Shown here in pieces: positions 1 to 7,269 of a stretch of DNA of 9,845 nt; position 1 is the first letter of the stretch; each line of letters starts with the position of its first letter. The translations under genes and the position numbers were made by a program. This stretch comes from an uncultured Bacilli bacterium. GTDB lineage: Bacteria; Bacillota_I; Bacilli_A; RF39; UBA660. Location of the stretch: the NCBI GenBank assembly GCA_934162555.1, contig CAKPJE010000036.1, forward strand, positions 1 through 9,845, read 5' to 3'. The notes beneath the pieces were generated by a model. It did no database searches. It was not told the origin of the DNA and saw nothing but the letters and a program-made list of their open reading frames with translations.

Positions 1-91
1 AATTTCACCCTATTTTAGTGATTTTACCCTTGAAAAAAGGAAATTACTACTTTTTTATTTTTTTATTACTTTACATAAAAAGTGTAAAATA
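1..91. other. Short AT-rich spacer at left edge
   Basis: This stretch lies downstream of the phosphatidyltransferase gene, which reads leftward. Read on the minus strand it holds a weak TTACA/TGTAA stem near 70-88 and a CCTT/AAGG stem near 28-41. Neither is followed by a convincing U-run, so no terminator is called. No open frame with a ribosome-binding site is visible. Confidence 0.4.
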
Positions 92-649
92 TTAACTATT
101 TTTTTTGACATAAACAAGTATGGTCAATAATTCCAATATCATATTAATTATAAAAGTTATATTAATAACATTAATATCTATACTAGTTACATAAGACAAA
201 TAGCACAAAGATAAAAATGCAAATTCTATAACCGTTTTGAACTTTCCAACATAATGAGATTCTGGCTTTTTGTTCTTTTTAAAAGCAATATAGTTTGTTA
301 AAGCAATTATAATTTCAGTAACAATTAAAATGGAATAAAAACTATTTATTTTAATAATTGGAATCATTAAAGAAAGTGAAAAAAACTTATCAGTAACAGC
401 ATCAAGCAATTTACCAAACTCACTAGTTGCATTAAACTTTCTAGCAAGTAAACCATCAAATATATCAGTAATAGCTGCAACTATAACTATAATTAAAGCT
501 ACCTTAAATTTATCAAAAATAAATAAAGGAATTATGAAAAAAGGGGACAAAAATCTTATAAATGTAAGTAAATTAGGAATATGTTTATACCCCTTTTTAT
601 TCTTTAAATCACTTTTTAAAGTTTTAAAATATTCTTTTATTATATTCAT
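92..649 (-). CDS. CDP-alcohol phosphatidyltransferase, PgsA-like
   Basis: This integral membrane enzyme of phospholipid synthesis most likely transfers a phosphatidyl group from CDP-diacylglycerol to glycerol-3-phosphate. The family signature D-x2-D-G-x2-A-R-x8-G-x3-D-x3-D is complete: D62, D65, G66, A69, R70, G79, D83 and D87. These residues bind the metal and CDP. Ahead of it is IPNLLTFIR (about residues 24-32), typical of PgsA, and the rest is a series of hydrophobic segments. The length of 185 residues fits bacterial PgsA. I chose the ATG at 649 because AGGTGA lies 6 nt upstream. A longer TTG start at 655 would directly abut that site. The gene follows the hydrogenase by 17 nt, so the two are probably co-transcribed. 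A cardiolipin-synthase-type or other CDP-alcohol acceptor cannot be excluded from the motif alone. Confidence 0.85.
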   Translation of the reverse strand: MNIIKEYFKTLKSDLKNKKGYKHIPNLLTFIRFLSPFFIIPLFIFDKFKVALIIVIVAAITDIFDGLLARKFNATSEFGKLLDAVTDKFFSLSLMIPIIKINSFYSILIVTEIIIALTNYIAFKKNKKPESHYVGKFKTVIEFAFLSLCYLSYVTSIDINVINITFIINMILELLTILVYVKKNS

Positions 650-666
650 TTTCAATCACCTATTTT

Positions 667-2037
667 TTACTTTTTCGATTTATCACTATATGAAGTGTGG
701 AGCAACTTAGCCGCTTTCTTACCATTTGGTTTGCCCAAATACTTTTTATATAAATCAATTATAGCACTATTCATATAAGATGTCTTTATTTTTTTTATTT
801 TATCCTTTTTATATAAGCTATTCATCCTTTTTTCTTTAATTAAAGCTTCTTCATATATATCTAATTTAGGTCCACCGCCACCACCAATACAACCTCCATA
901 GCAATTCATGATTTCAATAAACTCATATTTACTTTTACCTTTTTTAATATTTTCAAGCAATCTTTTAGCATTATTCATCCCATTAACAACTGCTATATTT
1001 ATTTCTTTATTATTAATAAAAATATTGGCTTCTTTAACACTATCTAAACCTCTTACTTCATTTAATTCAAAGTCATTTAAATCATCATTTGTTAGAAGAT
1101 TATAGGTGCATCTTATGATACTTTCACTAACACCACCACTATTACCAAATAAATAACTACTTCCACTACCTGTAAAAATACTATCAAAATTGGCTTCTTT
1201 TATCTTACTATAATCATATTCATTTTTAATGTAATCTATTAATTCTCTTGTAGTGATTGCTAAGTTACAACTTCCATCTAATTCTTTTCTTTTAATTTCG
1301 TATTTTTTTGATGTACATGGTACAATTGCAACAATATAAGCATCTTCTAGATGTTTTTTCGGTACAAAGTAGTTTTTTATAACACTTGATAACATTGATA
1401 TAGGACTTTTACATAATGATAAATTTTCTAAAAGTTCTGGATAATACTTTTCAATATACAAAACAGAAGATGGACAACATGATGATATCATTGGTAAACT
1501 TTTATTTTCTTTTATTCTTTCAATTAATTCATATGATTCTTCAATTGTTGTTAGATCAGCACCATATGTTACATCAAATACATAGTCAAAACCCATCTTT
1601 TTTAAAATACCAACTAGTTTTTTTTCTTCAAATGAACCATATTTTTTACCAAATTCTTCTCCTATTGTTACTCTTACTGCTGGTGCGACTAAAGCTATAC
1701 AAGTTTTATTTTTTAAGTTTTGTAAAAGTTCTGGTATTTCATTTTTAGGTTTTAAGGCTCCTGTTGGACAAGTTTGAATACAAGATCCACAATATATACA
1801 ATTGTCAAAACATTTATTGTCTTTTAAATTTTCTCTTAATTTGCATGTGTTTTTACACATCCCGCAACCAATACATTTTGCTGAATCCCTTTCAATATAT
1901 AAATTATCATCACCAATTATTGTTGCATTTACTTCATTATTTTCTTTTTCTATTTCAATAATGTCTTTACTATTACATTTAGGACAGTTTTTAATTTTTT
2001 TACTATAATAATTATTACATAAGGTACATCTAAACAA
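667..2037 (-). CDS. [FeFe]-hydrogenase with N-terminal zinc-ribbon-like and 2x[4Fe-4S] domains
   Basis: This is a monomeric-type iron-only hydrogenase, probably cytoplasmic, disposing of ferredoxin electrons as H2. Domain order: a CxxC-x10-CxxC motif (C4, C7, C18, C21) like a zinc ribbon; two ferredoxin cluster motifs (C55/C58/C61/C65 and C80/C83/C86/C90P); the H-cluster domain from APAVR (118-122); and a C-terminal small-subunit-like tail (about 418-451). H-cluster motifs are SSCCP with C187 and C188, VPCTSKKYE with C241, K244 and E247, and E375-x-M-x-C379-x3-C383 followed by a glycine run. All cysteine ligands and the proton-relay cysteine appear present. Departures from the textbook motifs are Val for Met before PC, SS for the residues ending in Trp after CCP, and Asn in MNC. 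The start is TTG, supported by AAGGTGAT with suitable spacing. No maturation genes are in the window. A sensory role is possible but less likely. Confidence 0.9.
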   Translation of the reverse strand: MFRCTLCNNYYSKKIKNCPKCNSKDIIEIEKENNEVNATIIGDDNLYIERDSAKCIGCGMCKNTCKLRENLKDNKCFDNCIYCGSCIQTCPTGALKPKNEIPELLQNLKNKTCIALVAPAVRVTIGEEFGKKYGSFEEKKLVGILKKMGFDYVFDVTYGADLTTIEESYELIERIKENKSLPMISSCCPSSVLYIEKYYPELLENLSLCKSPISMLSSVIKNYFVPKKHLEDAYIVAIVPCTSKKYEIKRKELDGSCNLAITTRELIDYIKNEYDYSKIKEANFDSIFTGSGSSYLFGNSGGVSESIIRCTYNLLTNDDLNDFELNEVRGLDSVKEANIFINNKEINIAVVNGMNNAKRLLENIKKGKSKYEFIEIMNCYGGCIGGGGGPKLDIYEEALIKEKRMNSLYKKDKIKKIKTSYMNSAIIDLYKKYLGKPNGKKAAKLLHTSYSDKSKK

Positions 2038-2042
2038 CTATC

Positions 2043-2060
2043 ATCACCTTATATATTATA
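2043..2060 (-). promoter_or_regulatory. Promoter and RBS of the hydrogenase-phosphatidyltransferase unit
   Basis: On the minus strand TGCTATAAT gives an extended -10 (TATAAT at 2055-2060). It is followed almost at once by AAGGTGATGA, which sets the TTG start at 2037. The -35 region is only a T-run, part of the U-tract of the preceding terminator. The leader is very short, roughly 15 nt. Confidence 0.6.
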
Positions 2061-2079
2061 GCATGTTTTGAAACCAAAA

Positions 2080-2101
2080 AAAAGTGTCTTGAAACACTTT
2101 T
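2080..2101 (-). terminator. Intrinsic terminator after the DUF4870-like gene
   Basis: An 8-bp stem AAAAGTGT/ACACTTTT with a 6-nt loop is followed on the minus strand by an uninterrupted T-run ending near 2075. The stem includes bases of the upstream gene's TAA stop codon. It separates that gene from the hydrogenase unit. Confidence 0.85.
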
Positions 2102-2483
2102 AAAATAAATTACCAATTATAGGCAAACTTCTTTTTTTCTTATTTATGACATTGTATATACCAGTAATATTTAAGCTTAATAATATTAAGAATATTAATA
2201 TTAAAGGTATACTTATATAAAGTGGTATATATTTTGTACATACTCCCCATGAACATTTTGAAACTTTAATTCTTGTGAATATGAATGCTAGTATACCATA
2301 TATAATTTCTATTATAAATAATGTTGTACCTTCTTTTGCATGATATTCTACAAATTGTGAATCTGTTTTCTTAAAATAAGGAATTAGATTCAAAAATGGG
2401 ATATATGATAGGATCGCACTTTTCAGGTTTCCCGTTGCATCTTCAAGGTCAACTTTTTCTTCTTTAACTTTAAAAATATCCAT
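2100..2483 (-). CDS. Small membrane protein, DUF4870/Tic20-like
   Basis: This 127-residue protein has three or four predicted membrane segments (about 22-38, 54-72 and 85-108). The FVEYHAKEGTTLF stretch at about 44-56 matches the [FR]xxHAxQG-type motif of DUF4870 proteins, which resemble the plastid import factor Tic20 in fold. The C-terminus ends in LPIIGNLF, also typical of the family. Function is unknown. Two cysteines (C77, C82) flank SWGV between the second and third segments and are not something I recognise as a family feature. The ATG at 2483 has a strong GGAGG close upstream. It is a monocistronic unit with its own promoter and terminator. Confidence 0.75.
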   Translation of the reverse strand: MDIFKVKEEKVDLEDATGNLKSAILSYIPFLNLIPYFKKTDSQFVEYHAKEGTTLFIIEIIYGILAFIFTRIKVSKCSWGVCTKYIPLYISIPLILIFLILLSLNITGIYNVINKKKRSLPIIGNLF

Positions 2484-2503
2484 AATTCCTCCAGTTGGTT
2501 TAT

Positions 2504-2532
2504 ATTATACTATATATTTTAATGTTTGTCTA
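2504..2532 (-). promoter_or_regulatory. Promoter of the DUF4870-like gene, inside the end of the kinase gene
   Basis: On the minus strand TAGACA (2527-2532), a 17-nt spacer and TATAAT (2504-2509) form a near-consensus housekeeping promoter. The -35 and most of the spacer lie in the last codons of the upstream kinase gene. The GGAGG and ATG of the DUF4870-like gene follow within about 25 nt. Confidence 0.75.
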
Positions 2533-3628
2533 ATTTATTTAATGTTTTTACTTTTGTTTCTTCTTTAACTATTTTTTCCATCAATTTATAATTTTTTTCT
2601 ATTTCACTTACTAATTTTAATTGATTACGACATCTTATTAAATTGTGATTATCATAATCACATTTGAAATATGTATTTCCATTTATATAATCATTTAAAA
2701 ATCTCATTGCTAGTTCTAGTGTAATAACTTTACAAGATAAAACTAAATTATCTATTTCTTCTTTATTTAATATATCTTTTGTTTCACTTAAATAAGCACT
2801 TGTAAAACTTTTAAAATAATCTATATTAATACCAACATTTTCTAAATAAGGATCATCTTCATAAGTTGTTGACGCACCACTTCTTATAGCATCACCAAAA
2901 TCATATAAAGCAGATCCTGGCATTACGGTATCTAAATCAATAACACATATTGCCTTATTAGTTTTAGAATCAATTAGTACATTATTAATTTTAGTGTCAT
3001 TATGTGTTACTCTAGTCGGTATTTTGCTTGTTTCTAACAACCCAACTATGCTATTTAATTCATCCTCTCTTTGTAATATATAAACTATTTCAGGGCTAAC
3101 ACTTTTAACCCGACCACAAACATCTTTTTTAATATCTTTTAGAAAATTTTTATATCTTACTTTTGAATTATGAAAATTTGGTATTATTTCACTTAAACTA
3201 TCAATAGGGTAATTATTTAAAACTCTAACAAAATGGCCAAATGCTTTACCTACATTATAAAACATTTCTTCGCTTTCTGATTTATCATAAGTTATTGCAT
3301 TATCTATATAATTATACATTCTATAATATTCATCATCATTTCTAAATATATTAGATTTATCTATTGTTTGGATAACACTTAATGTTTCTCTTTCTACATC
3401 ACCACCATTTTTTATTAAATAGTTCTTATAATAATTTGTAATATTTTCTATATTTTGCATTAGTAAATATGGTTCATTAAATACTAGTGTATTAATTTTT
3501 TGCAAAATGTATTTCTTCTTATCTGTAATTATTATATATGTTTTATTTATATTTCCTGTTTTATTTTCCTTTATGCTTTTTATTTTTCCTTCTAATTCAA
3601 ATTTTTGGGCAATTTCTTCTATTTTCAT
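2519..3628 (-). CDS. APH-fold phosphotransferase, N-acetylhexosamine 1-kinase-like
   Basis: This is a small-molecule kinase of the aminoglycoside-phosphotransferase/choline-kinase fold. The N-lobe has a Gly/Asn loop (about 22-30) and a candidate ATP-binding Lys in ILQK (K44). The catalytic loop is H209-N-D211-x4-N216, and the metal-binding motif is D231-L-D233 followed by TVMPG and LYDFGD. The run HNDTKINNV followed by VIDLDTVMPG resembles NahK/LnpB kinases, which phosphorylate GlcNAc or GalNAc at C1, more than drug-resistance enzymes. Such genes are sometimes annotated as 'mucin desulfatase' or 'aminoglycoside phosphotransferase'. The length of 369 residues fits that group. Its ATG overlaps the TGA of the ABC-F gene in ATGA, implying translational coupling. 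No phosphorylase or sugar-transport genes are nearby, so the substrate is inferred only. Confidence 0.8.
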   Translation of the reverse strand: MKIEEIAQKFELEGKIKSIKENKTGNINKTYIIITDKKKYILQKINTLVFNEPYLLMQNIENITNYYKNYLIKNGGDVERETLSVIQTIDKSNIFRNDDEYYRMYNYIDNAITYDKSESEEMFYNVGKAFGHFVRVLNNYPIDSLSEIIPNFHNSKVRYKNFLKDIKKDVCGRVKSVSPEIVYILQREDELNSIVGLLETSKIPTRVTHNDTKINNVLIDSKTNKAICVIDLDTVMPGSALYDFGDAIRSGASTTYEDDPYLENVGINIDYFKSFTSAYLSETKDILNKEEIDNLVLSCKVITLELAMRFLNDYINGNTYFKCDYDNHNLIRCRNQLKLVSEIEKNYKLMEKIVKEETKVKTLNKLDKH

Positions 3629-5232
3629 TTATTTTCCTCAATTTCCATTATTGTTTTTACTACTTCTTTATCATAATAACTAATTTTACCATCTGGCATA
3701 TAGAGCATTCTATCTATGCCCAAATTATTGGTAAAGCTTATGTTATGTGATACAACTAGCATTGTTCCTTTATATTCTTTAAATACTTGCGCTATCATTT
3801 CTTGTGTTTTAGGATCTAGATGATTTGTTGGTTCATCAAGAATTAGTAAATTTGCACCCATACAGGCTAATTTTGCTAGTGCAACTCTACTCCTTTCTCC
3901 TGGTGAAAGGTATTTGATTTTTTTAAAGACATCATCACCATAAAACAAAAATCTTCCGAGTAAACTTCTTAGTTCTTTTTCTTCTTTTCCTAAATCTTTT
4001 AAATTTTCGATTATTGTTTTTTCTAAATCTAATCCTTCATGTTCTTGGGCATAATAACCTATTATTGTCTTTTCGCCTTTTACAATATTACCTGATATTG
4101 GTTTTAGAATTCCAACTATTAATTTTAGTAGTGTTGATTTACCTACTCCATTAGTTCCTACAACTAAAAATTTTTCACCTCTTGAAAGTGCAAAGGTTAG
4201 ATTTTTGAATAAAATTTCTTTATAACCAAATGTTATATTTTCTACTTTTAGTGGTATTAATTCACTTGGTTGTTTTAATTCAAGTTTTAAATTTGCTTCT
4301 TTTAATTTTGGTTCAATTATAATTTTATTTTTTTGGAGTTTTTCTAGTTTCTTCTCTCTATCTTGAGCCATGCTTTTTCTGTTTCCAGATGAATTACTGT
4401 ATAGAAGGACGATTTTCTTTAATTTTTCTTCTTCTTTGGCTTCTTTTTCTGCTTGTTCTTTTAATAGTTTATTTCTTTCTTCTAGTTTTCTTAGAAAAAT
4501 GGAATAGGAGCCACTAAATATTTCCATTGTTTTGTTTAGTTTATCTAAATATAATGTTTTATTTGTGACACTATCTAAAAATTCTTTATCATGGGATATT
4601 ATTAGGACTGTTCCTTTATAATTTTTAATATAGTTTATAACATATTCTTTTGTTTCTTTGTCTAAATGGTTTGTTGGTTCATCTAATAGTATAACTTCTG
4701 GTTTTGAATATAATAGTTTAGCGAATGCAACTTTTGATTTTTGGCCACCTGATAAATTATCTAATTTTTGATATAGCATTTCATCATTTATGTTCATTCC
4801 GTTTATTATTTTTAGTAAGGTACCTTCTGCTGAATAGTATTCCCAGTAGTTTAATTCTTCTTCTATTTTTTCTGCTTTTTTATATAGTTCTTCAATATTT
4901 TTTCCTTCACCTATTAGATCATATATTTTAGATAATTCTTTGTTTAATTTATCAATTGGGCGAGCAGATAACAAATAATCAAATACAGTTATATCCATAT
5001 TAGAAACTTCATCACTTATTACTTGGGGAAGAAGTTGAACTCTTGTTTTATTTTTAATTATTATTTTGCCATGATCAGGCTCTAGTTCTTTCATTATTAG
5101 TTTAAAAAATGTTGTTTTGCCTGCTCCGTTTACACCTACTATTCCTATATGTTCATTTTCATTTATTATCAAGTTTACGTTTTCAAATATTTTTTCCATT
5201 CCATAGGAAAATGTTAAATCTTTTAGTTGCAT
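3625..5232 (-). CDS. ABC-F family ATPase (ribosome-associated type)
   Basis: This is a soluble protein with two ATP-binding cassettes and no membrane segments. ABC-F proteins bind the ribosomal E site and act in translation control or protect against ribosome-targeting antibiotics. Cassette 1 has Walker A G33-x4-GKT (K39), signature LSGGQ (160-164), Walker B ending D184-E185 and switch His H214. Cassette 2 has Walker A with K365, signature LSPGE (442-446), Walker B D466-E467 and H496. Both catalytic glutamates are intact. The charged linker (about 240-325) is coiled-coil-like with a basic GNRKSMAQDREKK core. The 535-residue length is typical. The exact subfamily is not clear. The start at 5232 is supported by conserved MQLKDLTFSY and a promoter immediately upstream, but there is no good Shine-Dalgarno, only TGTGATG. 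Confidence 0.9.
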   Translation of the reverse strand: MQLKDLTFSYGMEKIFENVNLIINENEHIGIVGVNGAGKTTFFKLIMKELEPDHGKIIIKNKTRVQLLPQVISDEVSNMDITVFDYLLSARPIDKLNKELSKIYDLIGEGKNIEELYKKAEKIEEELNYWEYYSAEGTLLKIINGMNINDEMLYQKLDNLSGGQKSKVAFAKLLYSKPEVILLDEPTNHLDKETKEYVINYIKNYKGTVLIISHDKEFLDSVTNKTLYLDKLNKTMEIFSGSYSIFLRKLEERNKLLKEQAEKEAKEEEKLKKIVLLYSNSSGNRKSMAQDREKKLEKLQKNKIIIEPKLKEANLKLELKQPSELIPLKVENITFGYKEILFKNLTFALSRGEKFLVVGTNGVGKSTLLKLIVGILKPISGNIVKGEKTIIGYYAQEHEGLDLEKTIIENLKDLGKEEKELRSLLGRFLFYGDDVFKKIKYLSPGERSRVALAKLACMGANLLILDEPTNHLDPKTQEMIAQVFKEYKGTMLVVSHNISFTNNLGIDRMLYMPDGKISYYDKEVVKTIMEIEENK

Positions 5233-5321
5233 ATTTCATCACAAATTCATTATAACATTATTTTCCTTGATATTTCAATAGAAAAAGGACTACATATTTT
5301 TTTATTTTTTAAATCATTTTA
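5212..5321 (-). repeat. Direct repeat, copy 1 (ABC-F promoter and first codons)
   Basis: This copy runs from codon 7 of the ABC-F gene through its start and promoter into the upstream spacer. Copy 2 is at 7598-7708 in the same orientation. The first 77 nt (5212-5288) are identical, then there is one substitution (A at 5289, G at 7675) and a one-base indel in the T-rich part near 5310. Identity stops sharply at both ends. The two copies bracket the Nudix gene pair. Confidence 0.95.
5249..5278 (-). promoter_or_regulatory. ABC-F promoter (copy 1)
   Basis: On the minus strand TTGAAA (5273-5278), an 18-nt spacer and TATAAT (5249-5254), with TG one base before the -10 (extended -10). Transcription should begin around 5242, leaving a 5' leader of about 10 nt before the ATG at 5232. 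There is no room for an attenuator. Confidence 0.7.
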
Positions 5322-5344
5322 TAATTTCAAAAAAAATAGTCCTT
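5285..5344. terminator. Likely intrinsic terminator upstream of the ABC-F promoter
   Basis: AAGGACTA (5285-5292) pairs with TAGTCCTT (5337-5344). The interior is AT-rich with T-tracts and A-tracts that can extend the stem. On the minus strand it is followed by TTTTTC, and on the plus strand by a U-rich run, so it could work both ways. It would end transcripts of the Nudix gene at 5631-6458. Only one arm lies inside the direct repeat, and the second copy has AAGGGCTA with no partner. Confidence 0.6.
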
Positions 5345-5630
5345 ATTTTTTATCAAAAAATATGATAAATTCAAAGTAACTATCTTTCTGAAGTTATAAA
5401 TACTAATAAGGTTATTCATTATAGTGTTTTTTTTAAAATTCCGTGTGCTTTTTTAATCATCTTTCAAAATAAATTTATAAGTTTATGAAATATGTTATAA
5501 ATAAAGAACTTGGATTATCATGAAAAATCATTTTTTCAATAAGTAGTTTTAATCTATATAGTTTTTAGTTGTTCGTTACATAAATACTTTGCAATGATTA
5601 TTTTATATAACTATAATATTTTTTTTAATA
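5345..5630. other. AT-rich intergenic spacer, no gene seen
   Basis: The spacer lies between the terminator and the stop of the editing-domain/Nudix gene. It has short inverted repeats (TATCA/TGATA at about 5349-5365, and AATATT with itself at about 5617-5632). No ribosome-binding site with an open frame is present on either strand, and no recognisable RNA. Confidence 0.4.
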
Positions 5631-6458
5631 TTAACTTAAATACCTGTTAATAATATCTTTTCTTACTTCTTTACTACTCTTTTCATTATTATAATCATTA
5701 GTCATCATTACACCATCGCCTGTGAATGCCTTTTCACCATTCAGTAAAGTTTCAAGTGCCATTTTATTTAAATTAATATTTATAAAATCTTTTAAAGCAT
5801 CTTTTTTTATCCATTTTACTACATGTTTTGCATTTTCTTCATCAGTTATTTTATCATGCTTATCACTATTCAAATGGCCATAAACAAAATTTAAATATGC
5901 ATATCTATTGACGCCCTTGTATCCAGCATAAAAGTGATTTACAACTTTAAAATTACTAACAAAATCAACAAAAACATCACTATATCCAGTTTCTTCATAT
6001 ACTTCTCTCTTGCAAGCATCTATAGGTGTTTCATTACTTTCAATTCCACCCATAACAAAAGATTTACAACTTCTTCCTTTGACATCTTCACATAAGTACA
6101 TATTTTCTTTATAGTGTTTAATTATACCAACAATACTGTATCTTCTTTGAGTATTTTTATCTGCTCTTGGTTTTTCTTCATTTTTTCCGTAAAAATAAGG
6201 TGCGACAACTTGCTTAAGTTGTAATTTATTTTTTATAGCATATTTGTAATCCCTATTATTATGTGAGGGAATAAAAAATCTATTTTCTTTTACCCTGCGA
6301 TAAAATATTTCCATTTTTTCTTTCGTAACTGGATTAATGGCATAACCATCTATTTTTTTATTAACAACTATTGCTGTTGCTCCATAAATTAATTCTGGTT
6401 TATTTATGCCAACATTTAATATCTCACTATTTACTTTAATTTTAAAATAATACTTCAT
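5631..6458 (-). CDS. Free-standing LeuRS-type CP1 editing domain with inserted Nudix domain
   Basis: Three blocks are visible. Residues about 16-88 follow the first half of the leucyl-tRNA synthetase CP1 editing domain: NKPELIYGAT aligns with the TTRPDTxYGAT region, then INPVTKEK aligns with NPVTGEK, then IPSHNNRDYKYA and LKQVVAP align with VPAHDxRDFEFA and its following strand. Residues about 103-225 are a Nudix domain with a complete box from G137 to Y159 (E143, R151, E152, E155, E156, G158). Residues about 244-270 return to CP1, with FTGDGVMMTN aligning with YTGDGVLVNS. No HIGH or KMSKS core is present and the gene is complete: GAGGAGG sits 8 nt before ATG. The threonines of TTRPDT are replaced, but the Asp of the RD pair (D70) remains. 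Bioinformatic annotation would probably read only 'NUDIX hydrolase'. Substrate unknown; possible roles are aminoacyl-nucleotide or tRNA-related clean-up. Confidence 0.8.
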   Translation of the reverse strand: MKYYFKIKVNSEILNVGINKPELIYGATAIVVNKKIDGYAINPVTKEKMEIFYRRVKENRFFIPSHNNRDYKYAIKNKLQLKQVVAPYFYGKNEEKPRADKNTQRRYSIVGIIKHYKENMYLCEDVKGRSCKSFVMGGIESNETPIDACKREVYEETGYSDVFVDFVSNFKVVNHFYAGYKGVNRYAYLNFVYGHLNSDKHDKITDEENAKHVVKWIKKDALKDFININLNKMALETLLNGEKAFTGDGVMMTNDYNNEKSSKEVRKDIINRYLS

Positions 6459-6737
6459 AATCTTAACCTCCTCACAAATATGTAGCTATTTTAAATATAT
6501 GGTTTGTTTCAAAAAAGCATTTTGGTATTTCACCACTTATTACTAAGAGCAAAATATATTGCGCACAAAATAGATTGTTTATTAATTAATCATATTAACT
6601 CAGCAATAGATGTATTTAATGTTAGATTTAATATTGATGAATTCATATCTAAAATAGAACTAATTAAAAAAATAAAATATAATCTTAAAATCATAAGAAT
6701 TAATCCATTAAGATTAAAGTGTTAATGTAAATGAAAT
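6459..6737. other. Intergenic region upstream of the editing-domain/Nudix gene
   Basis: The GAGGAGG ribosome-binding site of the downstream gene is at 6467-6473 (minus strand). A possible -10 TAAAAT lies at 6488-6493, but no matching -35 at proper spacing is clear. The plus strand is open for 73 codons (6504-6725) from a TTG with no ribosome-binding site and no recognisable product. I do not call it a gene. Confidence 0.4.
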
Positions 6738-6846
6738 CACTACCTAAATTTAGATAGTGCTTTAAATCTATATTGAGATTAATATTATTGTCTAGCCAGC
6801 ACTGAATTTGTACTCACGCACCAAATTCATACGTGGGAAAATCCCA
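6738..6846. other. Cluster of inverted repeats between the two Nudix genes
   Basis: Three hairpins lie in about 110 nt: a 22-nt near-palindrome (6738-6759, CACTA..TAGTG around CTAAATTTAG, one mismatched pair); GAATTTG/CAAATTC with an 11-nt loop (6804-6810 and 6822-6828); and TGGGA-AAA-TCCCA (6834-6846). None is followed by a proper U-run, so these are not ordinary terminators. The part from 6791 to 6850 is clearly richer in G and C than its surroundings. It could be a structured RNA or the end of a decayed mobile element such as an IS200/IS605-type sequence. No transposase gene remains. Confidence 0.45.
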
Positions 6847-6858
6847 AACCCTTATTAT

Positions 6859-7254
6859 TTAAATATTTGATAATTTATCTTTTATAAATTCATCTAAATA
6901 ATCAGAATCCTTAGTAACCCATTTATAATCAGAATGCTCTTCACTTAATTTAACATTTACCTTTGATTTATCTACATTTACAATAAAATCAATTTCTAAG
7001 TCATAAATTAATTCATTATTTTTTTCTTTCACTTCATCAAAATAATGAGTAATAATTGGATTAAAATCTTCTGTATAGCCTATTTCTTCCATAAGTTCGC
7101 GTTTTAATCCATCTTTTAATGTTTCTCCATCTTCTAAATGGCCTCCAGGAAATTCCCAGGCACCAGGATACAAGTTATCATTTTCATTTCTTTTAACTAC
7201 TAAAAATAAATCATTATCTCTTAATATACCTGTCAATACTATTCTTGTTTTCAT
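6859..7254 (-). CDS. MutT-like Nudix hydrolase
   Basis: This 131-residue single-domain Nudix protein probably hydrolyses a nucleoside triphosphate or diphosphate derivative (house-cleaning type). The WEFPGG motif (33-38) leads into a complete Nudix box: G38, E44, R52-E53, E56-E57, G59. Upstream, VVKRNENDNLYPGAWEFPGG is typical of the MutT/8-oxo-dGTP or CTP pyrophosphatase group. I place the start at ATG 7254, which has AGGAGAG 9-11 nt upstream. The frame is open to a TTG at 7281, but that has no ribosome-binding site and lies before the likely transcription start. It precedes the editing-domain/Nudix gene on the same strand with a structured gap of 400 nt, so separate transcription is likely. 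The precise substrate cannot be read from the sequence. Confidence 0.85.
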   Translation of the reverse strand: MKTRIVLTGILRDNDLFLVVKRNENDNLYPGAWEFPGGHLEDGETLKDGLKRELMEEIGYTEDFNPIITHYFDEVKEKNNELIYDLEIDFIVNVDKSKVNVKLSEEHSDYKWVTKDSDYLDEFIKDKLSNI

Positions 7255-7269
7255 ATATTTAATCTCTCC

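Noticed and set aside
5285..5344. Antibiotic-responsive attenuator for the ABC-F gene
   Set aside because: The hairpin lies upstream of the -35 element, so it would not be in the mRNA made from the predicted promoter.
6504..6725. 73-codon plus-strand open frame between the Nudix genes
   Set aside because: It begins with TTG, has no ribosome-binding site or promoter, contains no recognisable motif, and AT-rich DNA easily leaves such frames open.
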